Assembly (NCBI GenBank): GCA_964569315.1
Contig: CAZMUZ010000006.1
Location: 1 to 64,000 of the forward strand
Reading direction: 5' to 3'
Length of the DNA: 64,000 nt
DNA from: CADEFF01 sp964569315
Lineage (GTDB): Bacteria > Pseudomonadota > Alphaproteobacteria > Dongiales > Dongiaceae
Shown: positions 25,666-33,912 of the stretch, one piece after another
Numbering within the stretch: the stretch's first letter is position 1
How the letters are laid out: each line of letters starts with the position of its first letter
Notes under the pieces: generated by a model
The model's database searches: none
What the model was told of the DNA's origin: nothing
Seen by the model: the letters and a program-made list of their open reading frames with translations, nothing else
Position numbers and translations under genes: made by a program

Positions 25666-26838
25666 ATGTCTATGTCCATCATCTCGAACTACGCTGCCAA
25701 CGTCGCCCATCGCAATTTGGGCGTCGCGGACGGCCAGGCGACCTCTTCGCTCGCCAAGCTGTCTTCTGGTAGCCGCGTCGTGTCGGCGAAGGACGACGCC
25801 GCTTCGATGGCGATCGGCTCCCGCCTCAACAGCGCCGTCAACGCGCTGAAGCAGGCGAGCGTCAACGCCGGCCAGGGCGTGTCGATGCTGCAGATCGCAG
25901 ACGGCGCGATGGCCAAGGTCAACGACGTTCTCGTGCGCATGAAGACCCTCGCCGTGCAGGCGGGTTCGGGTCAGCTTTCGGCGACCGAGCGCGGCATGCT
26001 GAACACCGAGTACCAGGCCCTGCTGTCGGAAGTCACGCGTATCGCGGCGGCGACCGATTTCAACGGCCAGCAGCTCGTGAACGGCTCGCAGACGACCAAC
26101 GGCGCGGCGATCGTCGGTGGCGCGTTTGCCGCCGCTGACGGCGTTTCCAGCATCACCGGCCGCGGCCTGACCACGGCGGCTGCCGCCAACTACACGCTGT
26201 CCTACAACTCGACCGGCTTCGCCTTCACGCTGAGCGACGGCACCACCTCCTTCACGGGCGCCATCGATGCCAGCGCGCTTTCGAGCAACAACCTGGCGAC
26301 CGGCACGTCGGTCCGTCTCAGCAACTCGGCTTCCAGCGCGGATGTCGTGATTTCGCTGAACACGGCGTTCCAGTCGGCGACGACGGTGGCCGCGGCTGCG
26401 ACCAACGGCGGCCTCTACTTCACCGGTTCTTCGACCACGAACCTCAGCTTCAAGGTCGGCGCCGGCACGGATGCGGCGAAGGACGTCATCGCGGTGTCGA
26501 TCAGCGGCGTGAGCGCGGCCAACCTCGGCCTCACCTCGACCGACATCACCACCACGACGACGGCTGATGCGGCCTCCAGCCTCCTCAGCGCGGCGATCGA
26601 CACGCTGAACACCGCTCGTTCGACGGTCGGCGCCTACCAGAACCGTCTCGAATTCGCCGCGGCGAACCTCGCCTCGACGATCGAGAACACGGAAGCGGCG
26701 CGCTCCAGCCTGCTCGACCTGGATATCGCTCGGGAGATGAGCATCTTCACCTCCAAGCAGATCCTGGTTCAGGCGGGCGTGTCGATGCTGGCCCAGGCGA
26801 ACCAGATGCCGCAGAACCTGCTGCGTCTGTTCCAGTAA
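25666..26838 (+). CDS. fliC: Flagellin 1
   Basis: A 390-residue flagellin. The D0/D1 N-terminal part includes SIISNYAANVAHRNLGVADG, LSSGSRVVSAKDDAASMAIG and the D1 segment QIADGAMAKVNDVLVRMKTL. A Ser/Thr-rich variable centre (about residues 140-300) gives many possible O-glycosylation sites. The C-terminal helix has ENTEAARSSLLDLDIAREMS and ends NQMPQNLLRLFQ. Ribosome site TAGGAG. Close paralogue of flagellin 2 at 30251. The sigma-54 promoter and FlbD boxes upstream mark it as a late flagellar gene. Confidence 0.97.
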   Translation: MSMSIISNYAANVAHRNLGVADGQATSSLAKLSSGSRVVSAKDDAASMAIGSRLNSAVNALKQASVNAGQGVSMLQIADGAMAKVNDVLVRMKTLAVQAGSGQLSATERGMLNTEYQALLSEVTRIAAATDFNGQQLVNGSQTTNGAAIVGGAFAAADGVSSITGRGLTTAAAANYTLSYNSTGFAFTLSDGTTSFTGAIDASALSSNNLATGTSVRLSNSASSADVVISLNTAFQSATTVAAAATNGGLYFTGSSTTNLSFKVGAGTDAAKDVIAVSISGVSAANLGLTSTDITTTTTADAASSLLSAAIDTLNTARSTVGAYQNRLEFAAANLASTIENTEAARSSLLDLDIAREMSIFTSKQILVQAGVSMLAQANQMPQNLLRLFQ

Positions 26839-26850
26839 GGCCAACGGGTA

Positions 26851-26879
26851 CGGCCGGAGGATCCCCACACCTCCGGCCG
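26851..26879 (+). terminator. Hairpin after flagellin 1
   Basis: A perfect 10-bp stem (CGGCCGGAGG at 26851-26860 with CCTCCGGCCG at 26870-26879), loop of 9, starting 12 bases after the flagellin stop. No T-tract. It could stabilise the flagellin mRNA 3' end or partially terminate before flaG. A further 12-bp palindrome, AGGAGGCCTCCT, is at 26889-26900. Confidence 0.5.
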
Positions 26880-26916
26880 CCACCCTCCAGGAGGCCTCCT
26901 CTAGAGGTTCAAGGCC

Positions 26917-27267
26917 ATGGACATACGAGCCGCAACCCAGCTTCCCGCCAGCACGACGACGGTCGATCGCGCCGCGGCGCAGACGACCTCGGGCGCCCAG
27001 CTATCCCAGGACGTCGAGCGCGCCAAGCGCGCTTCCGCCCCCCGCGAGCTCGCCGATTCCATCGCGCCGGCGCCGGAAATCGAGCTTCCGGACCTGCCTT
27101 ACGTCCGCGCCGAGCTGTCGGTCGATAAAGCGGCCCGCCGCGTGCATACCCGTCTGGTGGACAGCAGCGACGGCACGGTCATCCGCGAATATCCGACGGA
27201 GGAGCAGCTTCGCTATCTCCGCGTCACGCGGGAGCAGATCGGCAAGCTGCTGAAGGCAGAGGCGTAG
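26917..27267 (+). CDS. flaG: FlaG-family protein
   Basis: A 116-residue protein. A low-complexity N-terminal half (residues 1-55) precedes a FlaG-like C-terminal domain: LSVDKAARRVHTRLVDSSDG, TVIREYPTEEQLRYLRV. The D-x-V-I-R-x-(I/Y)-P-x-E-E pattern is the family hallmark. FlaG influences filament length in some bacteria but is poorly understood. It lies between flagellin 1 and fliD, its usual neighbours. Confidence 0.82.
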   Translation: MDIRAATQLPASTTTVDRAAAQTTSGAQLSQDVERAKRASAPRELADSIAPAPEIELPDLPYVRAELSVDKAARRVHTRLVDSSDGTVIREYPTEEQLRYLRVTREQIGKLLKAEA

Positions 27268-27283
27268 GGCTGAGGCACGGATT

Positions 27284-29371
27284 ATGGCGCTCAATCTGAG
27301 CAATCTCTCGGTCGATAGCGGCGGCCGGGTGTCCTTTTCGGGCCTCGGCTCGGGCATCGATTTCAAGGCGGCGGTGGACAGCATCATCGCCGCCAAGCGC
27401 ATTCCGGCCGATTCCCTCAAGGCAAGAATTACCGCCAACGAGGACAAAATCGCCGCCTACAAGGACTTCAAGACCCTGCTCTCCGGCCTGAAGGACCGGC
27501 TGGCGGAGCTGCGCGGGGCGGTGAATTTCGGCGGCAGCGGCAATGTTTTCAGCGCGAAGCAGGCCTTCGCCTCGGCCAGCCGCCTCGACGGCCAGACCCC
27601 GTCGGCGGTCGGCAATCTCCTCGGCGTCACGGTCGCCAACGGCGCCACGCTCGGGACCCATACGATCGAGGTGCTGCGCACCGCGACGGCGCACAAGGTC
27701 GGCAGCCAGGCCTTCGGCGCGGCGACCTCGGCCCTCGGCCTCGCCGGCAGCGTGGCGCTCGGCGTCGAAGGCGGCCCGCAAGCGACCATCACTCTCGCCG
27801 CGGCCGACACGCTGCAGGACGTGCGCGACCGCATCAACAGCGCCAACACCGGCGCCAACAAGACCGGCATTTCGGCCAGCATCGTCTCGGTCGGGCCGAG
27901 CATCAACTATCTCGTCCTCACCCCCGAGCAGACCGGCAAGCGCATCGAGTTCTCCGCGGAGACCGGCGGGATCCTGGCCGGGCTCGGCATCTCGGCCGAT
28001 GGCGGCGTCACGCTTTCCAACGAGCTCCAGGCGCCGCAGACGGCCCAGTTCTATGCGGACGGGCTGCTCGACCCCTCGAGCTGGCGCTCGGCCGCTGTTT
28101 CCAGCCAGAGTGCCACGCTCGGCAGCCTGCTCGGCGTCCCGGCCGGCAGCAACGGCTTCGAGATCCGCGACGCCAACGGCGCCGTGCTGCAGACGGTGAG
28201 CTACAGCGATACCGACAACCTGCAGACCCTCGCCCAGGCGATCACCGCGGGCGGCGCCGGCATCACCGCGAGCGTGGTGCAGGAAGGCACCCAGTTCCGC
28301 CTCAATATCGCGAAGGACGACGGCAGCCCGATCGCCTTCGGCGGCGATAGCGGAAACCTGCTGACGGGCCTAGCCCTCGCCAAGCAGCCGCTGCTGATCG
28401 AGCGCAACAGCAACACCGTGGACGACCTGTTCGCCGGCGTGACCCTCAGCCTCTATGGCGCCGAGGCGGGCACCAGCATCAAGCTCGAGATCGACCGCAA
28501 CCTCACCGACGTCAAGGGCGCGATCACCGGCTTCGTGGACGCCTATAACGCGATCCGCCAGTTCGTGAACGAGCAGAGCCAGGTCGACGAGAAGACCGGC
28601 CAGCGCTCGGCCGACGCCGGGCCGTTGTTCGGCTCGCGCACGCTCGCCGGCATCACCGCGGCGCTCGGCCGCATCGTCGGCAACGGCACGGACGGCGTGG
28701 ACGGCGCCTTCTCGGTCCTGGCGCAGGCCGGCATCGAGCTCGTGGACAACTCCAGCCTCGACGATCCGATGCTGAAGGACACGCTGAAGATCGACGGGAC
28801 CAAGCTCGATAGCGTGCTGCTCTCGAACCCCGAGGACATCCAGCGCCTGTTCGCCTTCGATTTTTCCGCTTCCGACCCGCGCGTCACGCTGCTCGGCTTC
28901 TCCGGCAAGACGACCTTCGATCCCGCCGGCTACAGCCTCAGCCTGACGCATGACGGGACCAACGTGACGGGCGCCACCGTCAACGGCCTCCCGGCCTCGG
29001 CCACGGTCAACGGCAACACCATCACCCTGACCGACGCCACCGGCGCGGAAGGGCTGGTGCTGTTCTATTCGGGCAGCGGCGACCTCTCCGGCATCCAGCT
29101 CGACTTCACCGTCGGCGCCGCGCAGCAGATGTTCTCGGAACTGGAGGACGCGCTCGACACCACCAACGGCTCGATCCAGGCCGAGCTCAATACGCTGACC
29201 GACCAGAACGACCTGAACCAGGATCGCATCGACGAGATGCTGACCCGCCTCGACTATCAGCGGGAGCAGCTCACCCAGCGTTTCGTCGTCCTGGAGACGT
29301 CGCTTGCCACGATGCAGCGCATCCTCGACGGCATCAAGCAGCAGACCGACGCCTGGTACCAGAAGGACTAG
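27284..29371 (+). CDS. fliD: Filament cap protein FliD
   Basis: A 695-residue FliD (HAP2), long for the family because of an enlarged central region. The N-terminal domain has FSGLGSGIDFKAAVDSIIAA and LKARITANEDKIAAYKDFKT. The middle contains repeated beta-rich segments (LGTHTIEVLRTATAHKVGSQ; FEIRDANGAVLQTVSYSDTD). The C-terminal coiled coil has RIDEMLTRLDYQREQLTQRF and ALETSLATMQ-like VLETSLATMQRILDGIKQQ. FliD caps the growing filament and folds flagellin into place. It lies 16 bases after flaG. Confidence 0.93.
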   Translation: MALNLSNLSVDSGGRVSFSGLGSGIDFKAAVDSIIAAKRIPADSLKARITANEDKIAAYKDFKTLLSGLKDRLAELRGAVNFGGSGNVFSAKQAFASASRLDGQTPSAVGNLLGVTVANGATLGTHTIEVLRTATAHKVGSQAFGAATSALGLAGSVALGVEGGPQATITLAAADTLQDVRDRINSANTGANKTGISASIVSVGPSINYLVLTPEQTGKRIEFSAETGGILAGLGISADGGVTLSNELQAPQTAQFYADGLLDPSSWRSAAVSSQSATLGSLLGVPAGSNGFEIRDANGAVLQTVSYSDTDNLQTLAQAITAGGAGITASVVQEGTQFRLNIAKDDGSPIAFGGDSGNLLTGLALAKQPLLIERNSNTVDDLFAGVTLSLYGAEAGTSIKLEIDRNLTDVKGAITGFVDAYNAIRQFVNEQSQVDEKTGQRSADAGPLFGSRTLAGITAALGRIVGNGTDGVDGAFSVLAQAGIELVDNSSLDDPMLKDTLKIDGTKLDSVLLSNPEDIQRLFAFDFSASDPRVTLLGFSGKTTFDPAGYSLSLTHDGTNVTGATVNGLPASATVNGNTITLTDATGAEGLVLFYSGSGDLSGIQLDFTVGAAQQMFSELEDALDTTNGSIQAELNTLTDQNDLNQDRIDEMLTRLDYQREQLTQRFVVLETSLATMQRILDGIKQQTDAWYQKD

Positions 29372-29443
29372 ACGACGGCCGCCGGCAACCTCCGGCGGCG
29401 AAGACGGCGCACAGAAAAAGACTTCAATCCCTAAGGTAGCATC

Positions 29444-29878
29444 ATGCAGCACACCGCCTATCTTGCCCGCGAGCTTTCGGCCGCCTCTCCTGCGAAACGG
29501 GTCGCCATGCTGCTCGATCGGGCGACGGCGTCGCTGGGCGAGGTCGGCCGCGCCATCGAGCGCGGCGATATCCAGGGCCGCTGGACGGCGAACAATCAGG
29601 CGGTGACCATCATCGAGACGCTGTGGATGACGCTCGACCTGGAGAAGGGCGGCGAGATCGCGGCCAATCTCGACCGGCTCTACAGCTTCATGCTGCAGCA
29701 CCTCACCCTCGTCGATCTGAAGAACGACCCGAAGCCGGCGGCCGCGGTCATAGCCCTGCTCGAGCCGCTGCGCCGGTCCTGGCACGAGATCGCCGCCAGG
29801 GAAGCGAAGGCCCAGCTTCAGCAGCGCGCCGACGCGAGCGCGCCGACCGCGCCGCAGCCCCTCGCCCTCTCCGCCTGA
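29444..29878 (+). CDS. fliS: Flagellin chaperone FliS, copy 1
   Basis: A 144-residue helical protein: AAYL-like HTAYLARELSAASPAKRVAM, LLDRATASLGEVGRAIERGD, MTLDLEKGGEIAANLDRLYS, then PAAAVIALLEPLRRSWHEIA. This is the FliS four-helix pattern. FliS binds the flagellin C-terminus in the cytosol and delivers it to FlhA. The tail after residue 120 is Ala/Pro-rich. Last gene of the flagellin 1 unit. A paired paralogue follows flagellin 2. Confidence 0.88.
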   Translation: MQHTAYLARELSAASPAKRVAMLLDRATASLGEVGRAIERGDIQGRWTANNQAVTIIETLWMTLDLEKGGEIAANLDRLYSFMLQHLTLVDLKNDPKPAAAVIALLEPLRRSWHEIAAREAKAQLQQRADASAPTAPQPLALSA

Positions 29879-29909
29879 CGTTTCCTCCCGCCTTTCGGCG
29901 GCTGCAACA

Positions 29910-29933
29910 CCCCGCGCCGGTCCGGTCGCGGGG
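29910..29933 (+). terminator. Terminator-like hairpin after fliS copy 1
   Basis: Stem CCCCGCG (29910-29916) with CGCGGGG (29927-29933), loop of 10, followed by CGTTTCGATT. The T content after the stem is modest. Confidence 0.5.
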
Positions 29934-29999
29934 CGTTTCGATTCTGCCGTCCGCCGATGGCATCGCCCGGCGGTTCCTGCCGGCCGCGGCCGAGCCGGC

Positions 30000-30012
30000 G
30001 GCAGAGTTTGCC
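30000..30012. promoter_or_regulatory. ftr-like FlbD box, flagellin 2
   Basis: GGCAG-AGT-TTGCC, one mismatch to the GGCAA-N3-TTGCC palindrome, about 124 bases upstream of the flagellin 2 sigma-54 -24 element. Weaker than the flagellin 1 boxes. The rest of the 372-base gap 29879-30250 holds the promoter below and no gene. Confidence 0.45.
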
Positions 30013-30122
30013 TAAGGGACGCTGAAGAACTTTCCTCAGGCTTGGCGCGCGTCCCGGCATGGTCGTAGCATTCGATGCCGATAACCCTTTCTTCTCAAGG
30101 CCCTAACGTCCCCTGCCCGAGT

Positions 30123-30138
30123 TGGCACCGCGCTTGCC
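30123..30138 (+). promoter_or_regulatory. Sigma-54 promoter of flagellin 2
   Basis: TGGCACC-GCGC-TTGCC with exact GG-N10-GC spacing (GG 30124, GC 30136). Transcription from about 30149 gives a leader of about 100 bases, similar in length to that of flagellin 1. Confidence 0.75.
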
Positions 30139-30250
30139 CTGTTAACTCGCGAAGGCATCGGGGCTTCGGCTCCGGATTGCCGATGGCGCCGCCACCCGCG
30201 ACAGGGCCACTGCCCGGCGGCCGGATGCCGACAGCGCAGGAGACGAAACG

Positions 30251-31426
30251 ATGGCTCTCAATGCTATTTCCAACTACGCCGCCAACGTGGCGCACCGCAA
30301 TCTGCAGACCTCCGATATGGCGGCGACCTCGTCCCTGGCGAAGCTGTCGTCGGGTAGCCGCGTCGTGTCCGCCAAGGATGACGCCGCCTCCATGGCGATC
30401 GGCTCGCGCCTGAACAGCCAGGTCCAGGCCCTCCGCCAGGCGAGCGTCAATGCCGGTCAGGGCGTATCGATGCTCCAGATCGCCGACGGCGCGATGGCCA
30501 AGGTGACGGACGTCCTCATCCGCATGAAGACGCTTTCGGTGCAAGCCGGCTCCGGCCAGCTCTCCAGCACCGAGCGGGGCATGCTCAACACCGAGTATCA
30601 GCTCCTGCTGGCCGAAGTGACCCGCATCGCGGCCGCGACCGAGTTCAACGGCAACCAGATGGTCAACGGTTCGCTCTCGACCCTGGGCGGGGCGGTCGGC
30701 ACCAGCGGCGCCTTCGCGACCGCCGACGGCGTCGCGAGCATCGTCGCGCACGGTCTCGCCACCGGCGCCGTCGACAACTACACGCTTTCCTACGCCTCCA
30801 CGAGCTTCACCTTCACCATCTCCGACGGCACCACCTCCTATACCGGCGCCATCGACAGCGGCGCGGTGGATGCCAACGGCGTCATGATCACCGGCGCGGC
30901 CGTGAAGCTCACGGCGAACGGCGTCCCCGGCGATCTGGTGATCGGGCTCAACACGGCCTTCCAGTCGGCCACCAGCATTGCCGCTTCCTCTGCGGGCGGC
31001 CTCCACTTCCAGGGCGAGAGCTCCTCGACCTACAGCTTCAAGGTCGGCACCGGCACGGACGCCGTGAAGGACATCATCGACGTCACGGTCGAAGGCATCA
31101 GCGGCTCGAACCTCGGCATCAACGGCACCGACATCACCACCACGGCGACGGCGGACCTCGCCTCCGACCTGCTCGGCGTGGCGATCGACCTCATCAACAC
31201 CTCGCGCGCGTCGGTCGGCGCCTATCAGAACCGGCTGGAATTCGCCGCGGCGAATATCGCCTCGGCGGTCGAGAACACCGAAGCGGCCCGCAGCAGCCTG
31301 CTCGACCTGGATATCGCGGCGGAGATGAGCAATTTCACCTCCAAGCAGATCCTGGTGCAGGCCGGCGTGGCCATGCTGGCGCAGGCGAACCAGATGCCGC
31401 AGAACCTGCTGCGTCTGTTCCAGTAA
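30251..31426 (+). CDS. fliC: Flagellin 2
   Basis: A 391-residue flagellin, collinear with flagellin 1 and nearly identical in the conserved ends: AISNYAANVAHRNLQTSDMA, LSSGSRVVSAKDDAASMAIG and QIADGAMAKVTDVLIRMKTL; C-terminal ENTEAARSSLLDLDIAAEMS and NQMPQNLLRLFQ. The Thr/Ser/Gly-rich centre (about 140-300) diverges more. The ribosome site CAGGAGACG resembles that of flagellin 1. Probably a tandem duplication of a flagellin-fliS unit. It starts the flagellin 2-fliS-fliK-flgD-flgE block. Confidence 0.97.
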   Translation: MALNAISNYAANVAHRNLQTSDMAATSSLAKLSSGSRVVSAKDDAASMAIGSRLNSQVQALRQASVNAGQGVSMLQIADGAMAKVTDVLIRMKTLSVQAGSGQLSSTERGMLNTEYQLLLAEVTRIAAATEFNGNQMVNGSLSTLGGAVGTSGAFATADGVASIVAHGLATGAVDNYTLSYASTSFTFTISDGTTSYTGAIDSGAVDANGVMITGAAVKLTANGVPGDLVIGLNTAFQSATSIAASSAGGLHFQGESSSTYSFKVGTGTDAVKDIIDVTVEGISGSNLGINGTDITTTATADLASDLLGVAIDLINTSRASVGAYQNRLEFAAANIASAVENTEAARSSLLDLDIAAEMSNFTSKQILVQAGVAMLAQANQMPQNLLRLFQ

Positions 31427-31467
31427 GCCGCCGCTCCAGCAACCGACAGCCCCGAAGGAACAGGACG

Positions 31468-31884
31468 ATGAACATCATCCGTCACCACGATCTCGAGACC
31501 ATGATGGAGGCCGAACCGGCGCGCCTGGTGGTCATGCTCTACGACGAGGCGATCTCGGCGTTGCGCACCGCCAGCATGGCGGCGGCCACCGGCGACATCG
31601 AGTCCCGCTGCAACGGCGTCACCGCCGCCAGCGAGATCGTCGGCTATCTCTACCTGACGCTCGATCCGGAGCTCGGGGGCGAGATCGCCGCCAACCTCGG
31701 TTCGCTCTATGCCCACATCCTCTCGCAGCTTCCCCGCGTCAACATGCACAACGATGCGGAGACCGCGGAGCATGTGATCGCGATCCTGGAGCCGCTGCGC
31801 GACTCCTGGAGCGAGCTCGCCAACTCGATTTCGGTCGGCGGTTTCGAACGCAGCGGACAGACGGACCGTTCCAACGCCGCCTGA
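31468..31884 (+). CDS. fliS: Flagellin chaperone FliS, copy 2
   Basis: A 138-residue FliS-like helical protein: IIRHHDLETMMEAEPARLVV, MLYDEAISALRTASMAAATG, YLYLTLDPELGGEIAANLGS, EHVIAILEPLRDSWSELANS. It shares the LGGEIAANL and ILEPLR..W.E segments with copy 1 but differs elsewhere, so the duplication is not recent. Its position after flagellin 2 suggests each flagellin has its own chaperone. Confidence 0.87.
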   Translation: MNIIRHHDLETMMEAEPARLVVMLYDEAISALRTASMAAATGDIESRCNGVTAASEIVGYLYLTLDPELGGEIAANLGSLYAHILSQLPRVNMHNDAETAEHVIAILEPLRDSWSELANSISVGGFERSGQTDRSNAA

Positions 31885-31918
31885 TCGAACTGCACCTGCG
31901 CCAGGAAGGCGACGGACC

Positions 31919-33169
31919 ATGGATATGATTCCGCTCGACGGCTTTCCCGCCGGCACGGCCCCAGTCCCGCCGGCGGGAAACGCGTCTTCCGCCGACGGCG
32001 GCAACGGTATCTTCGGCATGATGCTGGCCGAAGCCTCCGGCGGCGAGGAGAGCAAGGGCGATGCCGACGGCAGCAAGCCGGACGCGGCCGCAGCGGCACT
32101 CCTGGCCCTGCTGTTCCCGCAGAACCCTGCGCTGCAGCAGGCGGCGGCCGAGGCAGCCCCCGAGGGCGAGACGACACCCGATCCGGACGGCGTCGCGCCG
32201 ATCGGCACGCCCGCAGAAACGCCCGGCAAGCCGCAGGGTCTCGTCGAGGGCGAGGCCGGCACGGCCGAACCCGGCGATACCCTTCTGCCGAACCAGAAAC
32301 AAGGCCGCAACGACGCGCCAGGCGCCGAGACCGGCCTCGCCAAGAGCGTGACCATGACGGCGGGCCCGTCGACGGCGCCTGCCTCGCCTGCCATCCCGCC
32401 GGAGCTGCTCGGCGCCGAGGAGAACGCGCCCCTGATCAAGCAGACGGCGAGCAAGGCAAGCGAGGTCGCCCCGCCGCCGCCCGCGAAAACGCCGGAGCCG
32501 GCGCCGGTCGCGGCCGAAGCGCCGAAGCCCGCCGCGGCGAAACCGGCCGAACCCGCAAAGCCGACGACATCCGAAACGACGGTCGCGCACGCCGCCGCCT
32601 CGAACACCCGGGACGACGCGCTGCCGTCGCACGCGCACGAAACCGATGCCGCGGCGCCGCAATCGCCCGCCGCCGGCATCGTCGATCGCCCCGCAACGAC
32701 CGCCCCGGCCGCGGCGCCGCAGGCCGCGGTCGAACGGCTCGCAGCCCTCCTCGGGCGGCCCGATCTCCTCGCCGCCCATGTGCAGCGCGCGCATGTCGCG
32801 GGCCGCGACCGGATCAGCATCGAGCTGCTGCCGGCCGAGCTCGGACGCATCGAGATCTCGCTCGATTTCGACCGCAGCGGCAAGCTCTCCGCGATGATCG
32901 CGGCCGACAAGCCGCATACGCTCGACCTGCTGCAGCGCGACCAGCGCGGCCTCGAGCGGGCGCTCCAGGAAGCCGGCTTCAAGACCGACAGCGGCAGCCT
33001 CAGCTTCAATCTTCGCGGCGATCAGCGGCAGCACCAGAACCAGCCGATGCCCTGGCTCGCGGCGCAAACCCATAGCGAGGGCTGGCATGGCGCCGGCCAG
33101 CGCAGCGCCAACGCGGTGCCGGCCTTCGTCCGGCCGATCGCCGATGGCCGGCTCGATATCGAGGTCTAG
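31919..33169 (+). CDS. fliK: Flagellar hook-length control protein FliK
   Basis: A 416-residue protein. Residues 1-270 are disordered Ala/Pro/Glu-rich sequence, the usual FliK ruler/linker composition. The C-terminal Flg_hook domain has RDRISIELLPAELGRIEISL, DFDRSGKLSAMIAADKPHTL and LLQRDQRGLERALQEAGFKT. FliK measures the hook and switches export specificity. It is placed directly before flgD and flgE, whose products build the hook it measures. A second FliK-like gene lies at 45907. Confidence 0.88.
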   Translation: MDMIPLDGFPAGTAPVPPAGNASSADGGNGIFGMMLAEASGGEESKGDADGSKPDAAAAALLALLFPQNPALQQAAAEAAPEGETTPDPDGVAPIGTPAETPGKPQGLVEGEAGTAEPGDTLLPNQKQGRNDAPGAETGLAKSVTMTAGPSTAPASPAIPPELLGAEENAPLIKQTASKASEVAPPPPAKTPEPAPVAAEAPKPAAAKPAEPAKPTTSETTVAHAAASNTRDDALPSHAHETDAAAPQSPAAGIVDRPATTAPAAAPQAAVERLAALLGRPDLLAAHVQRAHVAGRDRISIELLPAELGRIEISLDFDRSGKLSAMIAADKPHTLDLLQRDQRGLERALQEAGFKTDSGSLSFNLRGDQRQHQNQPMPWLAAQTHSEGWHGAGQRSANAVPAFVRPIADGRLDIEV

Positions 33170-33178
33170 GAGAGAAAC

Positions 33179-33841
33179 ATGGATGTCAGCTCTGTAACCG
33201 GCGGGACGGGCGCCAAGGCGGCGAGCGCCCTCGGCTCGATCGGCGAGACCTTCGACAACTTCCTGCTGCTGCTGACCAAGCAGCTCCAGCACCAGGACCC
33301 GCTGTCGCCGCTCGACACCAACGAGTTCACCCAGCAGCTCGTGCAGTTCACCGGCGTCGAGCAGCAGATCGGCATGAACCAGCGGCTCGACGACCTGATC
33401 GCGCTGCAGGTCGGCAACCATGCGATCGGTGCGCTCGACTTCCTCAACACCTCGGTCGAGGCGGCGAGCAACGACATCTGGCTCGGCGATGGCGACAGCA
33501 CGATCACCTACAATCTCGCCGGCACGGCCTCGCTCGCGCAGATGACCATCCGCGATGCGGACGGCAAGATCGTCCGCACCCTGGATATCGACCGGAACGC
33601 CGGCGCGCATAGCGTCGCCTGGGACGGCACCGACAATGACGGCGCGGACCTGCCGGACGGCGTCTATCGCGTCGAGGTCAAGGCGGTCGACCGCGACGGC
33701 GCCTCGATCAAGGCGGTCACCGGCTTCCGCGGCACGGTTTCGGGCGTCGAGCTCGACGGCGGCGACATCTGGCTCTCGATCGGCGATCTCCGCGTCCCGA
33801 TCGGCAAGGTTCAGAAGATCACCAACGCGCCGGCGGCGTGA
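33179..33841 (+). CDS. flgD: Hook-capping protein FlgD
   Basis: A 220-residue protein. The N-terminal export/cap domain has FDNFLLLLTKQLQHQDPLSP and LDTNEFTQQLVQFTGVEQQI, the FlgD signature. The C-terminal FlgD Ig/tudor-like half has ITYNLAGTASLAQMTIRDAD and HSVAWDGTDNDGADLPDGVY. FlgD scaffolds polymerisation of the hook protein FlgE. Ten bases after fliK and upstream of flgE. Confidence 0.95.
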   Translation: MDVSSVTGGTGAKAASALGSIGETFDNFLLLLTKQLQHQDPLSPLDTNEFTQQLVQFTGVEQQIGMNQRLDDLIALQVGNHAIGALDFLNTSVEAASNDIWLGDGDSTITYNLAGTASLAQMTIRDADGKIVRTLDIDRNAGAHSVAWDGTDNDGADLPDGVYRVEVKAVDRDGASIKAVTGFRGTVSGVELDGGDIWLSIGDLRVPIGKVQKITNAPAA

Positions 33842-33912
33842 CGCCCGGCGGACGGAATGCGATTTCGAATACCCGACACTGACGAACAACCCGTCGCATA
33901 AGGAGAAAAAAG

